Assembly (NCBI GenBank): GCA_945887835.1 | Contig: CAMCZQ010000015.1 | Coordinates: 1 to 32,950, forward strand | Origin: Bordetella parapertussis | GTDB taxonomy: Bacteria; Pseudomonadota; Gammaproteobacteria; Burkholderiales; Burkholderiaceae_B | Direction: 5' to 3' | Length of the DNA: 32,950 nucleotides | Part shown: positions 24,030-32,348 of the stretch, in pieces | Position numbering within the stretch: position 1 is the stretch's first letter | Layout: every line of letters starts with the position of its first letter | The notes under the pieces: model-generated | Database searches by the model: none | What the model was told of the DNA's origin: nothing | The model's input: the letters and a program-made list of their open reading frames with translations, nothing else | Made by a program: the position numbers and the translations under genes

Positions 24030-24659
24030 TCAGGGCGAGATACGTCCAAGTGTCCAGCCAGTGCCAGAGCGTTGATAGGTGAGTCGATCGTGCAAGCGCG
24101 ACGGACGCCCTTGCCAAAATTCGAAACAGTCGGGGTTTAAACGATAGCCTCCCCAGTGAGGGGGGCGCGGAGGTTGTTCGCCATACCGTTGCTGTATGGC
24201 GGCGGTGTTCGCTTCGAGTTCGGCCAGAGTGGTTGGCTGACTTTGGGCCGACACCCAGGCGCCTAAACGCGAACCAAGCGGGCGGCTATGAAAATAGTCG
24301 TCAGACTCATGCGCCGACACCTTGGTCACTAAACCGTCAATACGGACTTGCCGCTCAAGTGGCTGCCAAAAAAAGTTCAGACTCGCCCAGGGTTGTGTGG
24401 CAAGCTCTTGGCCCTTGCGTGAGTGGTAGTTGGTATAAAACACAAAGCCAGCCTCGTCGAAGCCCTTTAGCAAGACGACTCGTGCTGAAGGGCGACCTTG
24501 CGCGTCGGCGGTGGCAAGCGTCATGGCGGTGGGCTCAGCGACATTTTGTTCTAGCGCTTGCTCAAACCAAAGACCAAACTGTTCGAAGGGCGAGGTCTTG
24601 GCATCTTGTTCGACAAGGGTCCCTTTTTCGTAGCTTTGACGCAGATGCGCGATCGACAT
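24030..24659 (-). CDS. pdxH: pyridoxamine 5'-phosphate oxidase
   Basis: PdxH oxidises pyridoxine or pyridoxamine 5'-phosphate to pyridoxal 5'-phosphate using FMN and oxygen. The 209-residue protein carries '[32 protein letters not shown]' (split over the barrel), 'SRKGQEL', '[12 protein letters not shown]' and the C-terminal signature '[17 protein letters not shown]'. It is full length. It is followed within one base by the flavin reductase start. A near-symmetric sequence lies about 40 nt upstream. Confidence 0.93.
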   Translation of the reverse strand: MSIAHLRQSYEKGTLVEQDAKTSPFEQFGLWFEQALEQNVAEPTAMTLATADAQGRPSARVVLLKGFDEAGFVFYTNYHSRKGQELATQPWASLNFFWQPLERQVRIDGLVTKVSAHESDDYFHSRPLGSRLGAWVSAQSQPTTLAELEANTAAIQQRYGEQPPRPPHWGGYRLNPDCFEFWQGRPSRLHDRLTYQRSGTGWTLGRISP

Positions 24660-24700
24660 AATAAATCCAAAAGAGGTGACTAAATGCTAAGAAACGATTC

Positions 24701-24725
24701 AGGCAGGTGCACAGTGCACACGCCT
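24701..24725. promoter_or_regulatory. dyad-symmetric site upstream of pdxH
   Basis: AGGC-AG-GTGCAC-A-GTGCAC-AC-GCCT is symmetric at ten of twelve base pairs around a central A, with two internal GTGCAC palindromes. It sits 42 nt upstream of the pdxH start in a 165-bp gap after chaC. It could be an operator or a weak terminator of the chaC transcript. The T-content on the minus strand downstream is modest. Confidence 0.35.
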
Positions 24726-24824
24726 AGGTCAAGTGTACCGTGGGGAACCATCGTCTTGCCAAAGTGATTGTTGGCGATCATTGGCCGTTTCTGCTGGCGC
24801 GATCGCGTTGAGGTTGCTGGATGC

Positions 24825-25481
24825 TTATTGCTGCTGCTGAATTTGGTTTGGCTGTTTGCGCCGGTGTATCAGACGTTCGGTCAAGGCAGCGAGGTGCTCA
24901 TCGCAAATTCCAGCGGCTTTGAGCGACACTGCAGTTTGTGTCACATAATCGAAGCACGAGCCATACGTGCCATACGCTCGACAGATAATCTCAACTAAGT
25001 CATCCTCAGGGGGTTGTTTGACATAGGCAGGACCATTTCTATCGATCACAAAGGCCATTGCCTTGACATTGCCCAGAGGTGTCGCGCACGTGAGCCAGCT
25101 TGGTAAGTAAGCGCCGGTTCCCATTTCGCGTTTCCAGACGGCATCAAAGGTCTGCTCGACGTTTTGCCCCGCAATTTTGAATACCATCCCCTGGCAGACA
25201 CCGGTTTGCTCCAGCCCAAATACCAGACCGGGGGTTTCAGGGGTGCCCCGGTTGATACGCGACCAAAGGCATAACGAGCGGTGATAGCCCTCTAGCGAAG
25301 CTGCACGCTGCTCAACGAATTCAAATTCGGGTCGCCAAATCAGCGAACCATAGCCAAAAATCCAGAGATCTTGCCCCGGGCGCCAGTCTTTTAGCGCAGT
25401 TTCAAGTGAGGCCAGTCGCTCTTGTTCAGTCCAACGCAGAAAGGTATTTGCGGGTGGCGGGGCCGGATGGGATAAAGACAT
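24825..25481 (-). CDS. chaC: glutathione-specific gamma-glutamylcyclotransferase (ChaC-like)
   Basis: ChaC enzymes cleave glutathione to 5-oxoproline and Cys-Gly in the cytoplasm. The 218-residue protein has the glutamyl-binding loop 'FGYGSLIWRP' (residues 42-51), 'RINRGTPETPGLVFGL' and the catalytic Glu119 in 'WKREMGTGAYLPSW'. It ends in a Gln-rich tail 'PNQIQQQQ'. The start lies 5 nt after the MFS transporter stop, so the two are co-transcribed. Confidence 0.9.
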   Translation of the reverse strand: MSLSHPAPPPANTFLRWTEQERLASLETALKDWRPGQDLWIFGYGSLIWRPEFEFVEQRAASLEGYHRSLCLWSRINRGTPETPGLVFGLEQTGVCQGMVFKIAGQNVEQTFDAVWKREMGTGAYLPSWLTCATPLGNVKAMAFVIDRNGPAYVKQPPEDDLVEIICRAYGTYGSCFDYVTQTAVSLKAAGICDEHLAALTERLIHRRKQPNQIQQQQ

Positions 25482-25486
25482 GTGCG

Positions 25487-26716
25487 TTATTGAGGTGGTG
25501 TTGTGGGCGGGGGCGTATCAGTTGCGCTGCGGTTTTCGTCTTTGGCATCGCGGGTGAACCAGCGGCCTGCGCCAAGCGCTGCGGCGGTGATCCAAAACAA
25601 GGGCATGACGCCCCCCATGACGGTACCCAAGGCACCAAAGGCCAGTGGTAGCGTGACTTGACAACCGTTAATCAAGGCCATGCGCAAACCAAAGGCCTCG
25701 CCTGCGCGACCCGACGGCGCATGGTGCTGCAACAGCGCCAAAATCCCGGGTTGCGTCGAGCCTAGCGCCAACCCAAGCACAAAAGACATTGACATCAAAA
25801 TCCAAACTTGCGAGAAGAACGGGTACAACAAAAAGTTAATGCCCGAGGCGAGCAAGGCGGCATGAATCAGTTGCCACGGGCGAACATGGCGTTGAATCCA
25901 GGGAAGCACGATGCGGATGACGATCGTGGCACAGGCAAAAACCGCCAAAATGAGCCCAATGGTGGTGGCGGACAAACCCGCACTGACGCCAAAAATTGGA
26001 ACCACAAAGCCATGCGTATCCCAGGCACTTGAAAGCAACATGTTCGCGATAAACACTCTGCGCAGTTCTTTGCTGGCAAACAGGTCGGTGACGCTGCGCT
26101 TGACTTCGCTGGGGGGCGCTTTGATATGTGAGGTGATTAAGTAGCGCTTCATGCGCAGGAGACCCACAAAACACAGGATTGGCGAGATGGCTAACAAGGC
26201 AAAGACGCTTCGGTGCCCGAGATGGTCAATCGAGATGCCGGCGACAAGCGGACCGATTAGCCCCGAGGTGGCCATTGACAAGGAGAGCCACGAAAAATTG
26301 CGCAAGCGTTCTTCGCCGCTGCTTTGACCCATCTGGCGCTGCACCGCAATTTGAAAGGTCATGTGACCTGAACCAATCAACACCGCCGCAATCATGAGAG
26401 ACGGTAGGCTTTGCCAGGTAAATGGCATCAGGGATCCCACAATCACCATGATCGCGCTCGCCCGCATCGGCTTGTAGGGTCCGATTGAATCAATTAAACG
26501 ACCGGCCTGGACCGAACAGAGCATCGGTAAAAGTGCAAACACCGCGATCAGAACGCCTACTTCAAGAGTCGAGCGGCCGAGTTCGAGTGCGGTTAGGGTG
26601 ACGGCGACTCTTCCGCCCGAAATCGCAATGTGCACTAGCATGATCAACAGACACAGAACCCCCGCGCTGGCAAAAGCAGACGGTAGAGGCTGGGGCGAAG
26701 GTTGGGGGGGCGACAT
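25487..26716 (-). CDS. major facilitator superfamily transporter
   Basis: This polytopic protein of 409 residues with about twelve membrane helices is an MFS permease. The motif between helices 2 and 3 ('AGRLIDSIGPYKPMRAS') fits the family loop, and the second half repeats the six-helix pattern. The substrate is not evident. I prefer the ATG at 26716 (start MSPPQPSPQ, preceded by GTGAG); a start at 26752 would add 12 residues. The C-terminal tail is Thr/Pro-rich. It is followed 5 nt later by chaC and could export a peptide or efflux substrate. Confidence 0.85.
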   Translation of the reverse strand: MSPPQPSPQPLPSAFASAGVLCLLIMLVHIAISGGRVAVTLTALELGRSTLEVGVLIAVFALLPMLCSVQAGRLIDSIGPYKPMRASAIMVIVGSLMPFTWQSLPSLMIAAVLIGSGHMTFQIAVQRQMGQSSGEERLRNFSWLSLSMATSGLIGPLVAGISIDHLGHRSVFALLAISPILCFVGLLRMKRYLITSHIKAPPSEVKRSVTDLFASKELRRVFIANMLLSSAWDTHGFVVPIFGVSAGLSATTIGLILAVFACATIVIRIVLPWIQRHVRPWQLIHAALLASGINFLLYPFFSQVWILMSMSFVLGLALGSTQPGILALLQHHAPSGRAGEAFGLRMALINGCQVTLPLAFGALGTVMGGVMPLFWITAAALGAGRWFTRDAKDENRSATDTPPPTTPPQ

Positions 26717-26793
26717 GCTCACAGTATTAGGGGTAAATTGTGTTCCTCTCATGCGCTCTTGTCGAGCGTGCCATGCGGTTTTTTGGGTAGATC

Positions 26794-27636
26794 ATGCAAA
26801 AAGACCTCTTAACAGAGCAATTGAGCCACACTTCTGATGCCGAGCGCCGCTTCGGCGGGCTCGAGCGACTGTACGGCGCACACACTAGCGTTGCGTTGCA
26901 GCACGCTCATGTGGCCGTGGTGGGCATTGGCGGCGTGGGGTCTTGGGCTGCAGAGGCGCTGGCCCGCAGCGGTGTAGGGGCACTCACGCTGATCGATCTT
27001 GACCATGTAGCCGAATCTAATATCAACCGGCAGGTGCACGCTCTGACTGAGACCTTGGGTCAGTCAAAGATTGCGGCGATGGCCCAAAGAATTCAAAGCA
27101 TTCATTCCGACTGTCGCTTGACGTTGGTGGATGATTTTTTAACACCTGACAATGTCCAGCAGCTGCTGCCTGTTGGGCTGAGTGTTGTGCTTGACTGCAC
27201 CGATCAAGTTCCAGCCAAGATCGCGATGGTGCTACAGTCGCGGGCACGTCAGCAAGCCTTAATCGTGTGCGGTGGGGCGGGCGGGAAAACCAATTCATTA
27301 GCTTTGCAGGTAGGCGATCTGGCCCAGACCACGCATGACGCCTTATTGGCCCGAGTGCGCAATATCTTAAGACGGGACCATCGTTTTGCGCGTGCGTCGA
27401 ATGCCGCGGGCAAAGCGCACAAGCGCGTGCCTAAAATGGGGGTACGCGTGCTGTGGGTTGACCAACCCACCCGGTTGCCTGAAGTGTGGCAGCAACCGGC
27501 GGAGGGGCAGGCTTTGCAAGGGCTGTCTTGCGCGGGGTATGGTTCAACGGTTACTGTCACAGCAGCGATGGGATTTGCGGCGGCGGCCGAGGCAGTGAAT
27601 ACTATCCTGCACGCGCATGCTGGGGCTACGCTTTAG
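26794..27636 (+). CDS. tcdA: tRNA threonylcarbamoyladenosine dehydratase (TcdA/CsdL)
   Basis: TcdA is an E1-like enzyme that uses ATP to cyclise t6A37 in tRNA to ct6A. The 280-residue protein has the nucleotide loop 'VVGIGGVGSWAAEALARSG' (about 42-60), 'LIDLDHVAESNINRQVHA' and 'VVLDCTDQVPAKIAM', characteristic of this ThiF/MoeB branch. The gene is divergent from the MFS gene. It complements the Sua5 homologue about 9 kb upstream, which supplies the t6A precursor. Confidence 0.92.
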   Translation: MQKDLLTEQLSHTSDAERRFGGLERLYGAHTSVALQHAHVAVVGIGGVGSWAAEALARSGVGALTLIDLDHVAESNINRQVHALTETLGQSKIAAMAQRIQSIHSDCRLTLVDDFLTPDNVQQLLPVGLSVVLDCTDQVPAKIAMVLQSRARQQALIVCGGAGGKTNSLALQVGDLAQTTHDALLARVRNILRRDHRFARASNAAGKAHKRVPKMGVRVLWVDQPTRLPEVWQQPAEGQALQGLSCAGYGSTVTVTAAMGFAAAAEAVNTILHAHAGATL

Positions 27637-27663
27637 CAGTAAATCACGAATAACGATAACGAC

Positions 27664-28839
27664 ATGACTCAACTTAAAGCATTAGCAAAAATTTTATCGA
27701 TGGCCGACTTTGAACGCGAGGCTGAAAAACGCTTGCCGCGGCCAATCTTTGGATATGTGTCGGGCGCCTGTGAAGACTGTCAGTCGTTGCGTGCCAATCG
27801 GGATGTGTTCGCAGAGTACGAATTTATTTCGCGCACGCTGGTCGATGTTTCAAGCCGCAGCCAGCAAGTTGAAATTTTTGGTAAGACCTATAGCGCTCCT
27901 TTTGGTATGGCACCGATGGGGATCACCGCGATGTCGGCGTACCGCGGAGATATCGTCTTGGCCGAAGCGGCTAAGCAAGCCAATATCCCGATGATCATGA
28001 GTGGTTCGTCATTGGTCAAAATGGAAGAGCTCATTGAGCGCGCACCCGATGCATGGTTTCAGGCTTATTTACATGGCAAGACCGAAGACATCTCACCTTT
28101 GATCGATCGGGTGGATGCGGCTGGTTTCAAAACTCTCGTGATAACGGTTGACACACCTGCCTCATCTAATCGCGAGAACAATGTCCGCACCGGTTTCTCA
28201 ACGCCGTTGCGACCCAACTTGCGCTTAGCCTGGCAGGGCGTGACGCACCCGCGCTGGCTGTTTGGTACGCTGCTTAAAACGTTGTGGCATCACGGGATGC
28301 CGCACTTTGAGAATTCGTTTGCGACTCGCGGCGCACCGGTGATTTCAGCGAACGTTGCGCGAGACTTCTCGGCGCGCGGTCAATTGAGCTGGGATCATGT
28401 GCGCGACATTCGTAAGCGTTGGAAAGGTCCGCTCGTGATTAAGGGGATTTTGCATCCTGGCGATGCGGCGCTTGCCAGACAGTACGGGATGGACGGTGTG
28501 ATCGTTTCGAACCATGGTGGTCGGCAATTGGATGGTGCAGTCGCACCGCTGCGGGTCTTGCCACAGATTGTTGAGCAATTCAAAGATGGCCCGGTCATGC
28601 TTGATAGCGGCGTGCGTCGCGGCAGCGACATGATGAAGGCCTTGGCCTTGGGTGCTCGCAGTGTGTTTTTAGGGCGCCCCTTTAATTATGCGGCGGCAGT
28701 CGGTGGGCCAGAAGGTGTCGCCCATGGGATTTCATTGCTGCAGCAAGAGGTCATGCGTAATATGGCAATGATGGGCATCAATCAACTCAGTGAGTTGACG
28801 CCCGAGTCGTTGCTGTATGTAGGGCGTGCGGCGAAATAG
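27664..28839 (+). CDS. FMN-dependent alpha-hydroxy-acid oxidising protein (LldD/GOX family)
   Basis: This 391-residue TIM-barrel flavoprotein oxidises an L-2-hydroxy acid to a 2-oxo acid. Features are 'FGYVSGACEDCQSLRANR' near the N-terminus, 'APFGMAPMGITAM', Lys260 in 'PLVIKGILHP', and the active-site 'SNHGGRQLDG' with His284 and Arg287. The N-terminal signature differs from the common 'GGADDE', so the substrate may not be lactate. It starts 27 nt after tcdA and leads a set with an RraA-type aldolase, a 2-hydroxyacid dehydrogenase and a Bug receptor. No strong Shine-Dalgarno is seen. Confidence 0.85.
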   Translation: MTQLKALAKILSMADFEREAEKRLPRPIFGYVSGACEDCQSLRANRDVFAEYEFISRTLVDVSSRSQQVEIFGKTYSAPFGMAPMGITAMSAYRGDIVLAEAAKQANIPMIMSGSSLVKMEELIERAPDAWFQAYLHGKTEDISPLIDRVDAAGFKTLVITVDTPASSNRENNVRTGFSTPLRPNLRLAWQGVTHPRWLFGTLLKTLWHHGMPHFENSFATRGAPVISANVARDFSARGQLSWDHVRDIRKRWKGPLVIKGILHPGDAALARQYGMDGVIVSNHGGRQLDGAVAPLRVLPQIVEQFKDGPVMLDSGVRRGSDMMKALALGARSVFLGRPFNYAAAVGGPEGVAHGISLLQQEVMRNMAMMGINQLSELTPESLLYVGRAAK

Positions 28840-28873
28840 TTCAACACCTCAAACAAATAGAGTGTTCTTCCTT

Positions 28874-28899
28874 TAGACTTTTAGAATTCTAGACTTTTA
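28874..28899 (+). repeat. short direct repeat before the RraA-type gene
   Basis: TAGACTTTTA occurs at 28874-28883 and 28890-28899 (16 bp apart) in an AT-rich 105-bp gap. A third, partial copy may follow in 'AAGCTTTCAAG'. It may be promoter or spacer sequence; no function is apparent. Confidence 0.3.
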
Positions 28900-28944
28900 A
28901 GCTTTCAAGTTTCCAACCATTCAACACACCATACCGGAGTAGAC

Positions 28945-29616
28945 ATGTCACAACTCGGATTCGCGATTCATACCCACAAACATACGGTCAGTGATGCAAC
29001 GCTCAAGCGTTTTGCCAAGCTTGCGGTTGCCAACATCAGCGACGTCATGAGTCGCACCAACGGAACCGTGGACTTGCGCCCCTTTCATAAGGGCGGAAAG
29101 ATTCTGGGTCGCGCCTTTACGGTTAAGACAGCACCTGGTGATAATTTGATGGTGCACAAAGCGATTGATATGGCGGCCCCGGGCGATGTGATCGTAGTGG
29201 ATGCGGGTGGTCTGCAGCGCAACGCCATCATCGGTGAAATTATGTCTACCCTCGCAGCGAGTCGAAAGATCGCAGGTATGGTGATTGACGGCCCGATTCG
29301 CGATGTCGATAGTATTAGCAAAAATAAATTTCCGGTGTTCGCACGTTCAATCTCTCATCGCGGCCCCTATAAAGAAGGCCCAGGTGAAATCAACGTGACA
29401 GTGTCGATCGACGGCATGGTTGTGCACCCTGGCGATATCATTGTGGGCGACGATGACGGCCTGTTTGCGATTCGCCCTGCGGGTGCGGATGCGTTGGCCA
29501 AGCTGGTTGAAGCGGTTGAGAAAAAAGAAAAAAATATTCTTGCGCAAATTGCGAAAGGCACACTCGATCGCTCGTGGGTAGACCAAGCACTGCGTGCCAA
29601 GGGTGTTTTGAAATAA
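28945..29616 (+). CDS. RraA-family aldolase (HMG/CHA aldolase or oxaloacetate decarboxylase type)
   Basis: This 223-residue RraA-fold protein has the conserved 'DVIVVDAGGLQRNAIIGEIM' and 'GMVIDGPIRDVDSI' with Arg119-Asp120 in the catalytic site and Glu98 nearby. Members with this pattern are metal-dependent aldolases that cleave 4-hydroxy-4-methyl-2-oxoglutarate or 4-carboxy-4-hydroxy-2-oxoadipate, or decarboxylate oxaloacetate. RNase E inhibition is unlikely because of the catabolic context. GGAG precedes the ATG. It lies between the hydroxyacid oxidase and the D-2-hydroxyacid dehydrogenase in the same direction. Confidence 0.85.
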   Translation: MSQLGFAIHTHKHTVSDATLKRFAKLAVANISDVMSRTNGTVDLRPFHKGGKILGRAFTVKTAPGDNLMVHKAIDMAAPGDVIVVDAGGLQRNAIIGEIMSTLAASRKIAGMVIDGPIRDVDSISKNKFPVFARSISHRGPYKEGPGEINVTVSIDGMVVHPGDIIVGDDDGLFAIRPAGADALAKLVEAVEKKEKNILAQIAKGTLDRSWVDQALRAKGVLK

Positions 29617-29654
29617 TTCAATCAAAAAAATTAAGCATAATTTTGAGAGACAAC

Positions 29655-30680
29655 ATGAAAAAGCAAGTCGTACGTTTTGATTTTTGGATAAACCCTGTGT
29701 TCGATCGGCATCTGAAAGGGATCGCTGATATTGATCTAACCGTTTGTCGCTATTCGGATGACGAAAAGAAAACGCTAGAGGTATTTAAAAATACCCACGT
29801 GTATCACATCTGTGCAGCGCGCGACGAGGTGCCACCGCAGTGGTGGGTCAACGAAGACTTGCTTAAAAAGAGCCCGAACTTGTTGTGCGCCTCGGCCTCG
29901 GGCGCGGGCTACGATCCGGTTGATCTTGCGGCCTGTAATCGCCACGGCGTGTTGGTGGTGAATCAATCGAGTTGCAATGCCGACTCGGTTGCCGAACATG
30001 CGATGGGTTTGTTGTTGTCGGTGAAGCATCGCATCACGGCTTGTGATCGCATCATGCGTGCCAACGCTTACACCACCCGTGAAGACTTGATGGGCAACGA
30101 AATTCGTGGCTTGACGCTTGGTATCGTGGGGATGGGCAATATTGGCCGCCGTGTGGCGCAACTGGCAAAAGCGTTTGGCATGACTATTATTGGCCATGAT
30201 CCATTTTTATCTGCCGATGAAATTCAAGCGCGTGGCGCAAAGTCTGTGACGTTTAATGAGTTGTTGACGCAAGCAGATGTGATCACCGTGCATTGCCCAC
30301 GTTCGCCAGAAACACTGAACTATTTTGGCGCCGAGCAATATCGCGCCATGAAAAAAGGTGCTGTGTTTATGTCAACAGCGCGTGGTGGGATTCATGACGA
30401 AAAGGCGTTGTACGAGGCGTTACGTGACGGTCACTTGTCGGGCGCTGGGCTGGATGTGTGGTCGGTTGAACCTCCCGCTCAAGACAACCCTCTACTGTCT
30501 TTGCCAAACGTGACGGCAACCTATCATATTGCGGGTGTTACTCACGAGGCGCGACGTAATGCGGCCTCAATGGCGGCTGAACAAATTGAGGGTATGTTGA
30601 AAGGACAGCGCGCACCTCGCATGGCGAACCCAGAGGTCTGGCCCGTATTTCTTGAACGCTACAAAAAGATGTTTGGTTGA
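29655..30680 (+). CDS. D-isomer-specific 2-hydroxyacid dehydrogenase
   Basis: This 341-residue NAD(P)-dependent dehydrogenase interconverts a 2-oxo acid and a D-2-hydroxy acid. The Rossmann motif is 'GIVGMGNIGRRVAQL' (glycines at 159, 161, 164) with Asp182 following. Catalytic Arg occurs in 'STARGGIHDE', and His in 'ATYHIAGVT'. The ATG at 29655 (GAGAGA upstream) avoids a long overlap with the aldolase gene, 38 nt away. Glyoxylate/hydroxypyruvate reductase is the nearest functional guess. It is third of four catabolic genes. Confidence 0.88.
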   Translation: MKKQVVRFDFWINPVFDRHLKGIADIDLTVCRYSDDEKKTLEVFKNTHVYHICAARDEVPPQWWVNEDLLKKSPNLLCASASGAGYDPVDLAACNRHGVLVVNQSSCNADSVAEHAMGLLLSVKHRITACDRIMRANAYTTREDLMGNEIRGLTLGIVGMGNIGRRVAQLAKAFGMTIIGHDPFLSADEIQARGAKSVTFNELLTQADVITVHCPRSPETLNYFGAEQYRAMKKGAVFMSTARGGIHDEKALYEALRDGHLSGAGLDVWSVEPPAQDNPLLSLPNVTATYHIAGVTHEARRNAASMAAEQIEGMLKGQRAPRMANPEVWPVFLERYKKMFG

Positions 30681-30713
30681 TACTGAAACTTTACTTAACA
30701 CGGGAACTTTACG

Positions 30714-31697
30714 ATGAAAAATTTTCTGAAGAACTTTGTTCAACGGGCTTTATTCTCTGGCGTGTTGTTGTTAGGCCTGACTGCAGGAGCAAGCGCGGCG
30801 GGCTACCCCGAGAAGCCCATTACCATGCTCGTGGCCTATGGGCCTGGCGGCGGCACCGATTTAATCGCCCGATTGATCGCGCCCTATGTTGAAAAGTACT
30901 TGGGCAACGATGCGCGAATTGTCGTGAGCAATAAGGCGGGGGCAGGTGGTGCGATTGGGTTTACGGAACTCGCAAGGGCCACACCCGACGGCTACACCAT
31001 TGGCTTTTTGAATACCCCCAATTTGATTTCGATTCCAATTGAGCGCCAAGCCAACTACACCTGGAGGGGTTTTGATCTGATCGGCAATTTGGTGGACGAT
31101 CCTGGTGCTTTCACCGTGAACAGCGCTAGTCCCATGAAAGACCTAAAAGACCTCGTGACGTACGCGAAGGCGAATCCCGGTAAAGTGACCGTGGGCTCGA
31201 CAGGCGTTGGTTCTGATGATCATTTAGCGATGCTATTTTTTGAACGCGCTGCGGGTGTGAAAATGACGCACATCCCTTACAAAGGATCGGCCGAAGTACG
31301 TAGCGGCATTCTGACCGGGCAGTTAGTGGTTGGGGCGATCAACGTCGGAGAAGCGTTGCAATTTATGCAAGGTGGCGCCCCAATGCGTATGTTGGGTCAG
31401 ATGTCACTTAAGCGCACAAACTTGGCGCCTGGTACCCCCACGTTTGCAGAGCAGGGGTTTCAGATGGAAAGCGCGTCGCTGCGTGGGCTTGCGGCACCGA
31501 AAGGATTACCCGCTGACGTTCGTGAAAAACTGGTCAAGGCGGTTGGTCAAGCCGCTGCCGATCCAGGCTATTTAAAACAAGCTGCCTTGTTGTTTGCTCC
31601 TGTGCGCTACCTGGCCCCAGCGGCTTACGAAAAAGAACTGCTCTCTACCGAAAAAGACCTGCTCGAGTTATGGAAAGTCGCGCCCTGGAAAGAGTGA
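30714..31697 (+). CDS. Bug-type (TctC) tripartite tricarboxylate transporter receptor
   Basis: This periplasmic binding protein of 327 residues belongs to the Bug/TctC family, expanded in Burkholderiales. It has a signal peptide (MKNFLKNFVQR, hydrophobic core, cleavage after ASA). The mature part starts 'AGYPEKPITMLVAYGPGGGTDLIARL', where the glycine-rich loop holds a carboxylate ligand. No membrane subunits (TctA/TctB) are nearby. As last gene of the cluster it probably captures the carboxylate degraded by the preceding enzymes. Its end overlaps the convergent pabC gene by 30 nt. Confidence 0.92.
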   Translation: MKNFLKNFVQRALFSGVLLLGLTAGASAAGYPEKPITMLVAYGPGGGTDLIARLIAPYVEKYLGNDARIVVSNKAGAGGAIGFTELARATPDGYTIGFLNTPNLISIPIERQANYTWRGFDLIGNLVDDPGAFTVNSASPMKDLKDLVTYAKANPGKVTVGSTGVGSDDHLAMLFFERAAGVKMTHIPYKGSAEVRSGILTGQLVVGAINVGEALQFMQGGAPMRMLGQMSLKRTNLAPGTPTFAEQGFQMESASLRGLAAPKGLPADVREKLVKAVGQAAADPGYLKQAALLFAPVRYLAPAAYEKELLSTEKDLLELWKVAPWKE

Positions 31698-32348
31698 TTC
31701 TGCTCGCAGGACGTCAAACCAACCGCGCAACCCGTTGGATAGCCTGAGGCTAGCTGCCGGGTGTTCAAAATCGGTGCGCGTCAGTACGGCTTCTCGTACT
31801 TGATGCGTGCTTAACAAATGCTCTCGCATGACACCGCCCAGTAAGCCGCAGGCTAAGGGCGGTGTCACCCAGGCATTGTTTTGTTTAATGTAAATATTTG
31901 AGCGACTACCTTCGCACAACTCAGCGCGTTCGTTTAAAAAAATCAAATCAAAAAAATCATGATGTGCGGCAAGCCACTGTGTCGTTGGGTCGTACCAAGG
32001 CCGCTGGGTGGTTTTGTGTTGAAGTAGTGCTTCATGGCTATCAAGCGTGAGTGAGGCAAGCGCCACCAAAGGGCGAGTTTGCAGCGCAGGCAACGGCGCG
32101 GTCGTGATGTGAAGCTCACCGTTGGGTGTCATCAAGAGGCGCACCCGCGTGCTCTCAGTTGACGTTGTCATCTTCAATAGCGCCGTTTGAATTTCTTGGT
32201 CAACGGCGACGTGGCCAGGCCAGTTAAACCCCAAATTCAGCGCAGAGGCTTGCAGGCGTTGTAAGTGCCCGGCAAGCATTGGGATTTGACCTTGCGAATC
32301 AGCGCGCATGGTTTCGATTAACTCAAAGCGGTGGCGCTCGGTGTTCAT
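31668..32348 (-). CDS. pabC: aminodeoxychorismate lyase-like class IV aminotransferase
   Basis: PabC releases pyruvate from 4-amino-4-deoxychorismate to give p-aminobenzoate for folate. The 226-residue PLP enzyme has 'LLQHKTTQRPWYDPT' with the PLP lysine, 'FDLIFLNERAELCEGSRSNIYI' and 'GLLGGVMREHLL'. The start overlaps the pabB stop by 4 nt (ATGA), so the two are translationally coupled. In a number of betaproteobacteria PabB and PabC are fused, and here they are separate. The C-terminus overlaps the Bug gene by 30 nt in convergent orientation. Confidence 0.88.
   Translation of the reverse strand: MNTERHRFELIETMRADSQGQIPMLAGHLQRLQASALNLGFNWPGHVAVDQEIQTALLKMTTSTESTRVRLLMTPNGELHITTAPLPALQTRPLVALASLTLDSHEALLQHKTTQRPWYDPTTQWLAAHHDFFDLIFLNERAELCEGSRSNIYIKQNNAWVTPPLACGLLGGVMREHLLSTHQVREAVLTRTDFEHPAASLRLSNGLRGWFDVLRAESLFPGRDFP

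Noticed and set aside
24233-24661. 142-codon plus-strand open frame
   Set aside because: It is antisense to pdxH, without a ribosome binding site or recognisable motif.
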